Notes: generated from the sequence alone by a model not told the origin. Numbered from the stretch's first letter, positions 9,482-19,575 are shown. The stretch is DNA of 64,000 bases from Rarobacter faecitabidus (GCF_006716265.1 NZ_VFOS01000001.1:558001-622000); one strand, 5' to 3'. Numbers and translations: made by a program.

Positions 9482-9529
9482 GCGTCAAGTCTCACAGATC
9501 TCGACCGCGACCGGAGATGAGGAAGCACG

Positions 9530-11299
9530 ATGACTGAAGCGACGACGTCACCCGAGCCGAGTACGGGACAGCGCGAGCCGGTCCTCCAGGTCCGCGATCT
9601 GTCGGTCGATTTCTACGTCGACGGACAGTGGTATCCGGCGGCCGTCGACGTCACCTACGATGTCCGGCCGGGCGAGGTGCTCGCCATCGTCGGCGAATCC
9701 GGATCGGGCAAGACGCAGTCATCGATGTCGCTGGTCGGCCTGCTGCCGCCGAACGGGCGCGTGACGGGTAGCGCCAAGCTCGACGGCCGCGAACTGATCG
9801 GCATGTCCGCGGGCACCATGCGGCGCATCCGCGGCAAGGAAGTGGCCGTGATCTTCCAGGAGCCGATGACGGCGCTCAACCCCGTTTACAAGATCGGCTT
9901 CCAGATCGAGGAGACGCTACGGGCGCACTTCAACATCGGCCCGCACAAGGCTCGCGAGCGGGCGCTGGAACTGCTGCGGCTCGTCGAGATCCCCGAGCCC
10001 GAACGCCGCATCGATTCGTATCCGCACGAACTGTCGGGCGGCCAGCGCCAGCGCGCCATGATCGCGCAGGCACTCGCCTGCGACCCGCGACTCCTCATAG
10101 CGGACGAGCCGACCACCGCTCTCGACGTGACCGTCCAGGCGGAGATCCTCAAACTGATGCGCGATCTGCGCACGCGTATCGATTCAGGCATCATTCTCAT
10201 CACGCACGACATGGGCGTCGTCGCGGACATGGCGGACTACATCATGGTGATGAAGGACGGTCGTGTGGTGGAGCGTGGCACGGCGGACGACATCTTCAAA
10301 CGACCCCAGCACGCATACACGAAGCGGCTACTAGAAGCGGTGCCGCACCTCGGCTCGCACGCCGGCCAGGAGGAATCGTCCACCCCGCCCGCCGCGCCCA
10401 CGGCCGAGGGCCAGACCCCGGCCAAGGTCTACAGCGGCGAACTGCAGGCCCCCGCCACCCCGGGCGAACCACTGGTACTGACGGCGCGCGGCATCGACAT
10501 CGTCTACCCCGGCAAGCGCAAGAACGAGGGCTTCAAGGCCGTCGAAAACGCGGACCTCGACATCGCCAAGGGCGAGGTCGTGGGCCTGGTCGGCGAGTCC
10601 GGCTCCGGGAAGACGACCATCGGCCGTGCGGTAGTCGGCCTGCTGCCGGTGGCGTCCGGAACGCTCGAGATCGACGGCGTCAACATGGTCGGGGCCAGCC
10701 GCAAGGACCTGCAGCCACTGCGGAGCCGGGTGGGCATCGTGTTCCAGGATCCGGGTTCGTCGCTCAACCCGCGGCTACCGATCGGCGAATCGATCGGCGA
10801 GCCGCTGTTCCTGCACCGCAGACTGCGTGGATCGGCGCTGAACACCCGCGTTGAGGCACTCCTGGACCAGGTCGAACTGCCACGCCACATGCGCAACCGC
10901 TACCCGCACGAGCTGTCGGGGGGCCAGCGCCAGCGCGTCGGGATCGCCCGTGCCCTGTCGCTGGAGCCGACGCTACTCGTGGCGGATGAACCCACCTCGG
11001 CCCTCGACGTCTCCGTCCAGGCCAAGGTCTTGGAACTCTTCCAGGCGCTGCAACGCGAACACGGCTTCGCCTGCCTGTTCATCTCGCACGACCTGGCCGT
11101 CGTCGAGATGCTCTCTGATCGCATCGCCGTGATGCACCACGGCAAGATCGTCGAGGTCGGGACTGCCAAGCAGGTCGTCGAGAATCCCCGCGACGACTAC
11201 ACGCGGCAACTGCTCGCCGCGGTGCCGGTACCCGATCCGGATGAGCAGCGCGTGCGCCGCGAGACCCGCGACCGGCTGCTCTCGGGGCTGACGGACTAG
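9530..11299 (+). CDS. Peptide ABC transporter, fused double ATP-binding protein (DppD-DppF type)
   Basis: A 589-residue protein with two complete ABC ATPase domains in one chain. Domain 1 (about 15-265) has Walker A GESGSGKTQSS, the signature LSGGQRQRAMIAQAL and Walker B LLIADEPTTALD. Domain 2 (about 310-560) has Walker A GESGSGKTTIG, signature LSGGQRQRVGIARAL and Walker B LLVADEPTSALD. Both carry the downstream switch histidine (LITHDMGVV, FISHDLAVV). A proline-rich linker joins them near residues 275-305. In many bacteria these are two genes, dppD and dppF. The ATG follows GAGGAAG. It energises the permeases at 6329-8952 although a convergent gene lies between. Confidence 0.92.
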   Translation: MTEATTSPEPSTGQREPVLQVRDLSVDFYVDGQWYPAAVDVTYDVRPGEVLAIVGESGSGKTQSSMSLVGLLPPNGRVTGSAKLDGRELIGMSAGTMRRIRGKEVAVIFQEPMTALNPVYKIGFQIEETLRAHFNIGPHKARERALELLRLVEIPEPERRIDSYPHELSGGQRQRAMIAQALACDPRLLIADEPTTALDVTVQAEILKLMRDLRTRIDSGIILITHDMGVVADMADYIMVMKDGRVVERGTADDIFKRPQHAYTKRLLEAVPHLGSHAGQEESSTPPAAPTAEGQTPAKVYSGELQAPATPGEPLVLTARGIDIVYPGKRKNEGFKAVENADLDIAKGEVVGLVGESGSGKTTIGRAVVGLLPVASGTLEIDGVNMVGASRKDLQPLRSRVGIVFQDPGSSLNPRLPIGESIGEPLFLHRRLRGSALNTRVEALLDQVELPRHMRNRYPHELSGGQRQRVGIARALSLEPTLLVADEPTSALDVSVQAKVLELFQALQREHGFACLFISHDLAVVEMLSDRIAVMHHGKIVEVGTAKQVVENPRDDYTRQLLAAVPVPDPDEQRVRRETRDRLLSGLTD

Positions 11300-11366
11300 C
11301 GACTCCCCGCAGATCCTGGCGAGGGCAGTGGATAATTGACCCTATCCCTGCCCTGGAGGTTCGCCT

Positions 11367-13178
11367 GTGACCGCGCTCGTGCGCATTCTTCGGTTCACCC
11401 GAGTCCTGACGCCGTACTACGTCGGCATCATGGTCGCGGCCACGCTCGTGACCGTGGCTGGCCTCGCCGTGCCTTTCCTGACGGGCCGGGCGACCGATAT
11501 CGTGGTCGGCGCAGTCTCGGCCGTCGCTCGTGGTGGGGACGTTCCCGCGACGGCGATCCGCTCGGTGCTTATCTTGGCCATCGTGCTCCTCGGTGTCAGC
11601 CTCGTGGACACCGTGGTGAGCAATATCGGCGGGTACTGGGGCGACGTGATGAGCGCGAAGATGCGGGCCATTCTTTCGACCCGCTACTTCGAGAAGCTGC
11701 TGAACCTGCCTCAGCGCTACTACGACAACGAGCTCACCGGCACCATCGTGTCCCGCCTAGGCCGATCCATCACCGAGATCACCAACTTCATGAAGAGCTT
11801 CTCGAACATGTTCGTCACGCTCATCCTGACCACGATCGCGGTGATGGCCATCAGCGCCTGGTACTACTGGCCGCTGGCGCTTCTTCTCGCGGTCGCCTAT
11901 CCCACGTACTTCTGGCTGACTGCGCTCACCTCCCGGCGGTGGCAGCGCATCGAGGGGGAGAAGAACGACCTCGTAGATATCGCCTCGGGGCGATTCGCCG
12001 AGGTCGTGGGGCAGATCAAGGTCGTCAAGTCCTTCGCGCGCGAGCGCGGCGAACTCGAGCACTTCGAGGACCGGTTCGGCCGAACCATCGAGCTGACCCG
12101 CGAGCAGTCCCGCTATTGGCACAGGATGGACGCACTGCGTCGCGGCGTGCTGAACGTGATCTTCTTCGGCATCTACTTGCTGATCTTCGTGCGGACGGTG
12201 CAAGGGCACTTCAGCCCGGGCGACATGGTGATGCTGATCCAGCTCATGACGCTGGCACGCGAGCCCGTGACCAGCCTGAGCTTCGTCGTGGACACCGCGC
12301 AACGGGCAATGGCGGGGTCGCGATCGTATTTCGAGGTGATGTCTCTCGATCCGGTGTCGATTGAGGGGGATGGACACCGCCCTCACGCCCCCGCGCCGCT
12401 AGATGACGAAGAAGGGGCGATGGTCGCCTTCAAGGACGTACGCTTCGGCTACGGCGAGGACGAGGACGTGCTCGACGGGATCACGTTCGAGGTGGCCCGA
12501 GGGGAGCGGATCGCGTTCGTGGGCGAGTCGGGAGGCGGCAAGACCACGCTCATCAACCTGCTGATGGGGCTGTACGCCGTACGGTCGGGCGAAATCGAAG
12601 TGGCCGGAATCGACGGGGACCTGGCGACCCTGCGCCAGGCTATCGGGGTTGTTTTCCAGGAGCCAGCGCTGTTCTCCGGGACGGTGGCCGAGAACATCGC
12701 CTACGGCAGGCCCGATGCCACGCACGATGAGATATTGGCTGTTGCTCGTCGCGCCGCCGTGGATTCGTTCGTGGCTAAGTTCCCCCACGGGTACGACACC
12801 CTCATCGGGGAGCGCGGCATGAAACTGTCGGGCGGACAGAAGCAGCGCATCGCGGTCGCCCGGGCCATGCTCAAGGACGCGCCCATCCTCGTGCTGGACG
12901 AGGCCACCTCCGCGCTGGACACGAAGTCCGAGCGGCTCGTTCAGGCCGGCCTGGATGACCTCATGACGGGGCGCACCAGCTTCATCATCGCCCACCGGCT
13001 CTCCACGATTGCCGAGGTGGACCGCATCGTCACCCTGCGCGACGGCCGGATCGACGAGATTGGCACTCCGGCCGAGTTGGCCGTATCGGGCGGGATCTAC
13101 GCCGAACTGCTGACGCTACAGAATTCCGGGTCGAAGGCGGACCGCAAGCGGCTGCGCGATTTCGAGGTCGTGGGTTAA
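11367..13178 (+). CDS. ABC exporter, fused membrane and ATPase domains
   Basis: A 603-residue half-transporter that should work as a homodimer. The N-terminal part (about 1-310) holds six membrane helices and the exporter coupling segments, for example RYFEKLLNLPQRYYDNELTGTIVSRL. The ATPase domain (about 350-590) has Walker A GESGGGKTT, the Q-loop VVFQEPALFSGTVAENI, the signature LSGGQKQRIAVARAM, Walker B ILVLDEATSALD and the switch IAHRLST. The GTG start follows GGAGG. Upstream GATAAT (11332-11337) could be its -10 box. The substrate (lipid, drug or peptide) cannot be told. The gene appears to be single and is followed by a structured 365-base gap. Confidence 0.9.
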   Translation: MTALVRILRFTRVLTPYYVGIMVAATLVTVAGLAVPFLTGRATDIVVGAVSAVARGGDVPATAIRSVLILAIVLLGVSLVDTVVSNIGGYWGDVMSAKMRAILSTRYFEKLLNLPQRYYDNELTGTIVSRLGRSITEITNFMKSFSNMFVTLILTTIAVMAISAWYYWPLALLLAVAYPTYFWLTALTSRRWQRIEGEKNDLVDIASGRFAEVVGQIKVVKSFARERGELEHFEDRFGRTIELTREQSRYWHRMDALRRGVLNVIFFGIYLLIFVRTVQGHFSPGDMVMLIQLMTLAREPVTSLSFVVDTAQRAMAGSRSYFEVMSLDPVSIEGDGHRPHAPAPLDDEEGAMVAFKDVRFGYGEDEDVLDGITFEVARGERIAFVGESGGGKTTLINLLMGLYAVRSGEIEVAGIDGDLATLRQAIGVVFQEPALFSGTVAENIAYGRPDATHDEILAVARRAAVDSFVAKFPHGYDTLIGERGMKLSGGQKQRIAVARAMLKDAPILVLDEATSALDTKSERLVQAGLDDLMTGRTSFIIAHRLSTIAEVDRIVTLRDGRIDEIGTPAELAVSGGIYAELLTLQNSGSKADRKRLRDFEVVG

Positions 13179-13220
13179 CGCAACGGTCCTGCAATCGGAC
13201 TGTGGCGGGCGTGTCACCGC

Positions 13221-13275
13221 CGACCGGACACCGGTTGCGGTTGGCGGACACCGGATATGGGGTGTGCTCGGCAAC
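13221..13275. repeat. Intergenic repeat, copy A
   Basis: The order GACACCGGTTGCGGTTGGC, GACACC, GATATG, GGTGT, CGGCAACC matches the block at 53405-53456 at most positions over about 50 bases, aligned by eye. Neither lies in a gene. Confidence 0.45.
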
Positions 13276-13393
13276 CCTAACGTGCGTTCTGCGGGGAGGG
13301 TGCGAAGCGAGCGGCGACCGCAGCTCCACGGCCGTAGCGTGGCATACCAGGATGCTCTCGAAAGAGTTGAGCGCAACAGGCCCTCGAATGCAG

Positions 13394-13399
13394 TAAAAT
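13394..13399 (+). promoter_or_regulatory. Possible -10 box for typA
   Basis: TAAAAT with an upstream TG (extended -10) in an AT-richer patch 145 bases before the typA start. No convincing -35 box at normal spacing. Confidence 0.3.
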
Positions 13400-13543
13400 C
13401 GGATAGTTTGCGGCTGACGTGGGTCGCGCCGCGCCTCGTCCGGCGGCCGCACGCGGCCCCTGAGCGAGCACGGTGACCCGCCACTCGTCCCCTCTCGCAC
13501 AACCGTCGCCTCATCTCCACCGAAACCGAATCGAGTACCGCTT

Positions 13544-15454
13544 ATGTCCGTGCGCTCAAATGTGCGCAACGTCGCGATCGTCGCCCACGTCGACCATGGG
13601 AAGACCACGCTCGTCGACGCCATGCTCAAGCAGTCCGGCGCCTTCGGCGCCCACCAGCACGTCGACGATCGGGTGATGGACTCCGGTGACCTGGAACGCG
13701 AAAAGGGCATCACGATCCTCGCGAAGAACACCGCGGTCCACTACACGGGGCCGTCCGCCGTCGCCGCCGGTGAATCCGAGGGCATCACCATCAACGTGAT
13801 CGACACCCCGGGCCACGCCGACTTCGGTGGCGAGGTCGAGCGCGGCCTATCGATGGTCGATGGCGTCGTGCTGCTGGTCGATGCCTCTGAGGGGCCGCTA
13901 CCCCAGACCCGGTTCGTGCTTCGCAAGGCGCTCGCCGCCAAGCTTCCGGTGATCCTCGTGGTCAACAAGGTCGATCGCCCCGACTCGCGCATCGAGGAGG
14001 TCGTAGCCGAGACGACCGATCTGCTGCTCGGCCTCGCATCCGACCTGTCCGATGAGGTTCCCGACCTCGACCTCGACTCGGTGCTCGACGTCCCCGTCGT
14101 GTACGCCGCCGCCAAGGTGGGACGCGCTTCAACGGACCAGCCCGCGGATGGCACGATCCCGGACAACGACAACCTCGAGCCGCTGTTCGCGACGATCCTG
14201 GAGAAGATTCCCGCCCCCGTCTACGACGAGGACGCGCCGCTGCAGGCGCACGTCACCAACCTCGACGCATCTCCCTTCCTCGGCCGCCTCGCGCTGCTGC
14301 GCGTCTTCAACGGCAACCTGCGCAAGGGGCAGACGGTCGCATGGGCGCGCCACGATGGCACCATCGTCAACGTCAAGATCACCGAACTGCTCGAGACCAA
14401 GGCGCTCGAGCGTGTGCCCATGGAGGAGGCCGGACCCGGTGACATCGTCGCCGTGGCCGGCATCGCCGACATCACGATCGGCGAGACGCTGACCGACCCC
14501 AACGACCCGCGCCCGCTGCCGCTGATCTCCGTGGACGATCCGGCCATCTCGATGACCATCGGCATCAACACCTCGCCGATCGCGGGTAAGGGCGGCAAGG
14601 GGCACAAGGTCACTGCCCGCCAGGTCAAGGACCGCCTCGACAGCGAACTGATCGGCAACGTCTCGCTGCGCGTGCTGCCCACCGAGCGTCCCGACGCCTG
14701 GGAGGTGCAGGGCCGAGGCGAACTCGCACTCGCCATCCTCGTCGAGACCATGCGCCGCGAGGGCTTCGAGCTCACGGTCGGCAAGCCCCAGGTGGTCACC
14801 AAGACCATCGACGGCAAGGTCAACGAGCCCATGGAGCGCATGACCATCGACGTTCCCGAGGAGTACCTGGGCGCGGTCACGCAGCTGCTCGCGCAGCGCA
14901 AGGGACGCATGGAGACCATGTCCAACCACGGCACCGGCTGGGTGCGGATGGAGTTCGTCGTTCCCGCTCGCGGCCTGATCGGCTTCCGCTCTCGCTTCCT
15001 CACTGACACCCGCGGCACGGGGATCGCCTCGTCCATCGCGGAGGGGTACGAGCCGTGGGCCGGCACGATCGAGACCCGTACCACGGGATCGCTCGTCGCG
15101 GACCGCGCTGGCTCAGTGACTCCGTTCGCCATGATCAACCTGCAGGAGCGTGGCTCGTTCTTCGTCGATCCGACGCAGGAGGTCTACGAGGGCATGATCG
15201 TCGGGGAGAACTCGCGGGGCGAGGACATGGACGTCAACATCACCAAGGAGAAGAAGCTCACCAACATGCGCTCCTCCACGGCCGATAACTTCGAATCGCT
15301 CGTGCCGCCGCGTCACCTGACGCTCGAGGAATCGCTCGAGTTCGCGCGCGAGGACGAGTGCGTCGAGGTCACCCCGGAGATCGTGCGCATCCGCAAGGTC
15401 ATCCTGGACGCCACCGAGCGCGCCCGGGCCACCGCCCGCCTGCGTCGCAGCTGA
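13544..15454 (+). CDS. typA: Ribosome-binding translational GTPase TypA/BipA
   Basis: A 636-residue translational GTPase related to EF-G. The G domain has P-loop AHVDHGKT (residues 14-21), the switch region [12 protein letters not shown], the [14 protein letters not shown] motif and NKVDRPDSR for guanine recognition. Then come a beta-barrel domain, EF-G-like domains III and V, and the BipA-specific C-terminal domain with the well conserved segment [15 protein letters not shown] and [22 protein letters not shown]. BipA binds the 70S ribosome at the same site as EF-G and helps assembly of the large subunit and growth under cold or other stress. The ATG at 13544 was kept; mshB starts 4 bases after the stop, so the two are cotranscribed. 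Confidence 0.96.
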   Translation: MSVRSNVRNVAIVAHVDHGKTTLVDAMLKQSGAFGAHQHVDDRVMDSGDLEREKGITILAKNTAVHYTGPSAVAAGESEGITINVIDTPGHADFGGEVERGLSMVDGVVLLVDASEGPLPQTRFVLRKALAAKLPVILVVNKVDRPDSRIEEVVAETTDLLLGLASDLSDEVPDLDLDSVLDVPVVYAAAKVGRASTDQPADGTIPDNDNLEPLFATILEKIPAPVYDEDAPLQAHVTNLDASPFLGRLALLRVFNGNLRKGQTVAWARHDGTIVNVKITELLETKALERVPMEEAGPGDIVAVAGIADITIGETLTDPNDPRPLPLISVDDPAISMTIGINTSPIAGKGGKGHKVTARQVKDRLDSELIGNVSLRVLPTERPDAWEVQGRGELALAILVETMRREGFELTVGKPQVVTKTIDGKVNEPMERMTIDVPEEYLGAVTQLLAQRKGRMETMSNHGTGWVRMEFVVPARGLIGFRSRFLTDTRGTGIASSIAEGYEPWAGTIETRTTGSLVADRAGSVTPFAMINLQERGSFFVDPTQEVYEGMIVGENSRGEDMDVNITKEKKLTNMRSSTADNFESLVPPRHLTLEESLEFAREDECVEVTPEIVRIRKVILDATERARATARLRRS

Positions 15455-15458
15455 TTCG

Positions 15459-16412
15459 ATGACCGCCGGCCGGGTCGCGGGCGAGGAAGTGGCGCAGGGG
15501 ACGGTCGTCCCCTGGCCGCACTTCGGCCGCGGCACCCTGCTGGCGGTGCACGCGCATCCCGACGACGAGTCGTTGTGGACCGGCGGCCTCCTCGCCGCGT
15601 GGCGCGCTGCGGGGGGCAGGACCGCCGTGGTGACCGCCACCCGCGGCGAACTCGGTGAGACGATCGGCGACGACATCGCCGGAACCGAGGGCGACGCCGA
15701 GGGGATGCGGGTCCTGCGCTGCGCTGAGCTTCGTACGGCGCTCGCGGCTCTCGGAGTGGGCGGGCATTGGTTCCTGGACGAGGCCGCCGATCCGCGTGCT
15801 TCCTGGCGGGATTCGGGTATGGCCTGGGCCAGTGTGGACGAGGTCATCGCCGTCCCGGCAGACGTGACGGCGCGGGCGGCGCTCGTTAATGCCGATCGAA
15901 CGGCGCTCGACCGGGCTTTGCGATCCATCCTGACCGTTGAGCGTCCAGCGCTGGTGGCGACGTATGGGCCAGACGGTGGATACGGGCACCCTGACCATGT
16001 GCTCACTAGCAAACTGGCGACCTCCGTCGCGACGAGCATGGGCATTCCCTGCGTGTGGCGGACGATCAGCCAGCGCGAGGCGAATGACATGCGGGTGGCA
16101 AGCGAAGGTTTGTGGCAAGCCAGCCGCGACGAATACGCCGCTCGTACGGGGCATCGACGCGCTATTGCCGGCCCCGCGAACGTCATCGCCACCCCGGACG
16201 CGGCGGGTATCCGTTACGCCATCGATGTCCGCCCTGTTGCGTCGCTGGTGCGCGCCGCCCTGCGCGCACACCGTTCGCAGGTCCAAGCGGTGCGCGAGCC
16301 GAATAGTACGTGGGACGTGAGCGCGAGTTACGCGCTGAGCGATGGGCGATTGCGGGTGCTGCTCGGCACCGAGGAATACGCACCGGTCACACAGGCAGGA
16401 GAGGTAGCGTGA
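15459..16412 (+). CDS. mshB: GlcNAc-inositol deacetylase of mycothiol synthesis
   Basis: A 317-residue zinc deacetylase of the PIG-L family. The motif HAHPDDE (residues 31-37) supplies the zinc ligands His33 and Asp36 and the general base Asp35; GYGHPDHV supplies the third ligand His177. The segment WFLDEAADPRASWRDSGM after about residue 103 is typical of MshB and sets it apart from the mycothiol S-conjugate amidase. It removes the acetyl group from GlcNAc-Ins, the second committed step of mycothiol synthesis. Its place right after typA and before a small membrane protein is as in mycobacteria and many other actinobacteria (Rv1165, Rv1170). Its stop overlaps the next start (GTGA). Confidence 0.9.
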   Translation: MTAGRVAGEEVAQGTVVPWPHFGRGTLLAVHAHPDDESLWTGGLLAAWRAAGGRTAVVTATRGELGETIGDDIAGTEGDAEGMRVLRCAELRTALAALGVGGHWFLDEAADPRASWRDSGMAWASVDEVIAVPADVTARAALVNADRTALDRALRSILTVERPALVATYGPDGGYGHPDHVLTSKLATSVATSMGIPCVWRTISQREANDMRVASEGLWQASRDEYAARTGHRRAIAGPANVIATPDAAGIRYAIDVRPVASLVRAALRAHRSQVQAVREPNSTWDVSASYALSDGRLRVLLGTEEYAPVTQAGEVA

Positions 16413-16897
16413 CGCACGTGAACTTCGATTCTCAAGCGCCCACGGCCGGGGACGAGCCGAACACGGCCGTCGGAGTGGGCTACCACATCGGCGCCCTGAT
16501 CGGCGGAGCGGCAGCGGGGTCAGCCGTGGCGCTCCTCGGCACGTTGGTTCACCGGCAGTGGTATCCCTGGCTGCTCATCGCGGCCCTGCTGGTCACACTG
16601 ATCGGCGGCCTATGGCTGGTGCTGTGGCGCCGCGCACTCGCCGGCGTCGGCTATCTCAGTGCCTGGTCGATCACCGCGCTCATGCTGGCCGGACAAGGGC
16701 CGGGCGGGGACATCCTCCTGCCCAGCGAGTCGCTCGGCGCGGCCCCGGGAGGCGCGGGAGTCGTGTGGCTCAACCTCGGAATGGTCTGTGCGCTCTTGCC
16801 GCTGCTCGTCCTCGTCCCCTTCGGCAGGAAGCGGCGCAACCGCAGGATTCCAAGCGGCGCGCCGCGTCAGGATCGGGAGAATCCCCACTATTCTTAA
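16409..16897 (+). CDS. Four-helix membrane protein, DUF6113-like
   Basis: The GTG at 16409 overlaps the mshB stop and follows AGGAGAGG, giving 162 residues. After a short hydrophilic start there are four hydrophobic segments (about 22-45, 48-70, 74-96 and 122-146), then a basic Arg-rich tail. Small membrane proteins of this kind regularly follow mshB in actinobacteria (Rv1171 position), which supports a real gene. Its function is unknown; the coupling with mshB could mean a link to mycothiol but may be only positional. The open frame extends further upstream inside mshB, but that part is shadow. Confidence 0.75.
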   Translation: MTHVNFDSQAPTAGDEPNTAVGVGYHIGALIGGAAAGSAVALLGTLVHRQWYPWLLIAALLVTLIGGLWLVLWRRALAGVGYLSAWSITALMLAGQGPGGDILLPSESLGAAPGGAGVVWLNLGMVCALLPLLVLVPFGRKRRNRRIPSGAPRQDRENPHYS

Positions 16898-16936
16898 GAG
16901 ATTGCCACTCCAACCGCCAGTGGCTGACTGATAGAC

Positions 16937-18724
16937 GTGCAGGAGCAGAAACACGTGACCAACGCAGCGGGGGCCGACCCCCAGGGGCCACTGGACGAAT
17001 TCGAGCAGACAGCCGGGCGCGGAATCTCACGCCGCCTGCGAGGGTGGATCATCGCCCTGACGGTGCTACTCGTCCTCGTCGCCGTGTACGTCGCCGCTCA
17101 GGCAGCGCTGGCGAGCAAGATCCCGAATGGCACCACCGTGCTCGGAGTCGCTATCGGCGGCAAAACGGCGGACGAGGCGAGCGCATTGCTCGAAACCCAA
17201 CTGGCTGCGCGCGTCGCCGAGCCGATCGGACTCACCGCCGGCGACCACTCCGTCGAACTCGATCCATCGGCCGCCGGGCTGTCGGTCGACTACCCCGCCA
17301 CAACCGACGGCCTGACGGGCTTCTCGTTGTCCCCCGCACGCCTCATCTCGCATCTCGCCGGCGGAAAGGCGATCGATCCCGTCGTCGTCATCGACAATGC
17401 CAAGCTCGAGGCCGCCGTCGCGGGCCTGGCTCCCGCCCTTGCAAGCGAGCCGGTCAACGGTTCCGTGACGATCGTTGACGGTTCCCCCGTAGCATCCCCG
17501 GCGTCGGACGGCACCGCGCTCGACTCCAACGCGACCGCTGATCTGATCGCCGACAAGTGGCCGGCCGAAGCGGGGCCATACGTCGCCCCCATAAGCGCCA
17601 CGGAACCGGTGATCGGGCAGTCGGCGGTCGATGCGGCCATGGCCCAGGCGAGCACGATCGTGTCCGCGCCAGTGTGGGTCGTGATCGGGGACCAGCGCGC
17701 CGAGCTGCCGGAGAACGTGGTCGCGAGTGCGCTCACGTACTCCCCGAGCGGCGCCGAACTCGTCCCCGCCCTGGATGCCAAGACGATCCGCGGTGCGGTC
17801 CTGGATCGCACTACGAACCTGGAGACGAAGGCCGAGGACGCCTACTTCGCATTCACCAAGAAGAACAAGCCGAAGATCAAGGGCGGCCAAGCCGGCACGG
17901 CGCTCGACGGTCAGACGGCCGCGGATGCGGTTCTAGCGGCGGCCCAGACCACCGACCGCACCGCAAGCGTGGCGCTCGTGGAAAGCGAGCCGAAGGTCAC
18001 GAAGGCGAGCCTCGAGGCACTCGGCGTCAAAGAGGTCGTCTCGGAGTTCTCGACCCCGCTGACTTCCGAGCCAATCCGCACCAGTAACATCGCCAACGCC
18101 GGAAGGCTGCTCACGGGAACGCTCGTGGCACCAGGTGAGACGTTCTCGCTGGAAAAGACGATCGGGCCGGTGGATGCCGAACACGGCTACAGGGAGGCGG
18201 GCGTCATCGTCAACGGCTTCCACACCACGGGCATGGGAGGTGGCCTGTCGCAGGTGGCGACCACCACGTACAACGCCGGCTTCTTCGCGGGCATGGTCGA
18301 CATCGAGCACCGCCCGCACACGGAATGGCTATCGCGCTACCCCGAGGGCCGGGAGTCAACGATCTACACGGGCAGTATCGATGTGAAGTTCCGCAACGAC
18401 TCGCCGTACGGGCTGCTCCTGCGCGGCTGGGTCGAGGGCGGGCGTTTCCACGTCGAAGCGTGGAGCACGAAGTACTACAAGGTCGACACGACGACGTCCG
18501 GGCGATCAAACGTCGTCGCACCCAAGACGGTCTACTCCACCGCCCAGAACTGCGAGCCGAGCGGTGCCGGCAACTCCGGGTTCACCGTCAGCGTGAGCCG
18601 GACAGTCACCGAGATCGAATCCGGCAAGACGATCATCGACGAGACGAAGACGTGGACCTACCGGCCGACGAACGCGATCATCTGCGGAAAGAAGCCATCG
18701 GCCAACGACAAAAAGAGCGAGTAG
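16937..18724 (+). CDS. VanW-family membrane-anchored protein
   Basis: A 595-residue protein with a short cytoplasmic tail, one membrane helix (about 36-58, GWIIALTVLLVLVAVYVAAQ), then repeated extracellular domains of the peptidoglycan-binding-4 type (about 70-190 and 200-320), and a C-terminal VanW domain (about 370-510) with the hallmark stretches GTLVAPGETFSLEKTIGP and GGGLSQVATTTYNA. VanW proteins are named after a gene in vancomycin resistance clusters, but the ones with this long layout are common in Gram-positive chromosomes and probably act at the cell wall; their reaction is not settled. The GTG at 16937 is used; a second GTG 6 codons later is possible. Confidence 0.85.
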   Translation: MQEQKHVTNAAGADPQGPLDEFEQTAGRGISRRLRGWIIALTVLLVLVAVYVAAQAALASKIPNGTTVLGVAIGGKTADEASALLETQLAARVAEPIGLTAGDHSVELDPSAAGLSVDYPATTDGLTGFSLSPARLISHLAGGKAIDPVVVIDNAKLEAAVAGLAPALASEPVNGSVTIVDGSPVASPASDGTALDSNATADLIADKWPAEAGPYVAPISATEPVIGQSAVDAAMAQASTIVSAPVWVVIGDQRAELPENVVASALTYSPSGAELVPALDAKTIRGAVLDRTTNLETKAEDAYFAFTKKNKPKIKGGQAGTALDGQTAADAVLAAAQTTDRTASVALVESEPKVTKASLEALGVKEVVSEFSTPLTSEPIRTSNIANAGRLLTGTLVAPGETFSLEKTIGPVDAEHGYREAGVIVNGFHTTGMGGGLSQVATTTYNAGFFAGMVDIEHRPHTEWLSRYPEGRESTIYTGSIDVKFRNDSPYGLLLRGWVEGGRFHVEAWSTKYYKVDTTTSGRSNVVAPKTVYSTAQNCEPSGAGNSGFTVSVSRTVTEIESGKTIIDETKTWTYRPTNAIICGKKPSANDKKSE

Positions 18725-18726
18725 GG

Positions 18727-19575
18727 ATGATGCTCGGACGTATCACGCGGGAATCCGCACTCACAGCCTGGCGCGCCGCCTCGGACGCCGGCTGGCTCAC
18801 CGATGAGACCGGTCTACTCGATCTGGGTTCGACGACCTCAGTGCTCTCGACGGTCGGTTCCATAGCTGACCTCGGTGCGGTCGTGCAGATCGGGCACCCG
18901 TCTCGCCCCGATCCCGAACTTGAGCATGCGCTACTGTCGAGCCCGCCGGGCGTGCAACTCGTCGCGGCCAGTGTCGTGGAGTCGGATTGGCTGTGGGTCG
19001 GGCCGTCCCGTGGGGCGAGCGGTCACACGGTAGTCGACGAGGCCGGCATGCGGGACTGCCGGCACCGGCTGCGGGCGATGGGCGTCAACCCGCACCTCGT
19101 GCCCACCACTATGCCGATCGAGGATCGCATCTCGCTCGCGGGCGTCGACGGAATGCTCGTCATCGAGCGCGACGCCGTCCCCGACGGCTTCGTCGAACTG
19201 CCCGGATCCGAGCAACTCGGGGCCAGGCCGCTGTGGTACGGGCTCGTCCGGCGGGTCACTCAATCACAGATCACCGAACCCTCCCGGATTTGGCTCGCAT
19301 TCGGGCCGACGATCGACCATCGGGGTTCCCTGCATGCCGTGCTGGGTTCGATCGCCGATGTCGGCTTCGACCTCGTCCACCTGCGATCGCACCCGACGCA
19401 CGACGGACCGCACGTGTTCTTCTGCGCGTTCGATGCAGCCGCGTCCGCCGAGGTCGATGCCCTACTAGGCATGTTCAGCAGCCGCAGTGTAGCTCACCGG
19501 ATACTCGCGGTATTCCCCAGCGTCGTTGCCACCGCCGACCCATCGGCACTAGAGCCGCGCTGGCAGGCACCATGA
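18727..19575 (+). CDS. Prephenate-dehydratase-like ACT-domain protein, probably non-catalytic
   Basis: A 282-residue protein starting at ATG 18727 (or the next ATG, 18730) just after the VanW gene and overlapping the pheA start (ATGA). The C-terminal 90 residues form an ACT domain of the prephenate dehydratase kind: RGSLHAVLGSIADVGFDLVHLRSHP, where the RSHP stands for the ESRP of phenylalanine-binding ACT domains, followed by HVFFCAF. The first 190 residues line up by eye with the last part of a dehydratase domain (CRHRLRAMG, GARPLWYGLVRR), but the GPEGSFT, ENS and TRF motifs needed for catalysis, all present in the neighbouring PheA, are missing. A regulatory partner of PheA is the inference; direct proof is lacking. 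Confidence 0.6.
   Translation: MMLGRITRESALTAWRAASDAGWLTDETGLLDLGSTTSVLSTVGSIADLGAVVQIGHPSRPDPELEHALLSSPPGVQLVAASVVESDWLWVGPSRGASGHTVVDEAGMRDCRHRLRAMGVNPHLVPTTMPIEDRISLAGVDGMLVIERDAVPDGFVELPGSEQLGARPLWYGLVRRVTQSQITEPSRIWLAFGPTIDHRGSLHAVLGSIADVGFDLVHLRSHPTHDGPHVFFCAFDAAASAEVDALLGMFSSRSVAHRILAVFPSVVATADPSALEPRWQAP

Larger units (their letters stand above)
13179..13543. other. Intergenic gap with repeat-like structure before typA
   Basis: No gene is seen. The part 13211-13275 (GACACCGGTTGCGG, then GACACCGGATATG, GGTGTG) resembles a block at 53405-53456. A possible extended -10 box TGcagTAAAAT (13389-13399) may drive typA with a long 5' leader of about 140 bases. Confidence 0.4.
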
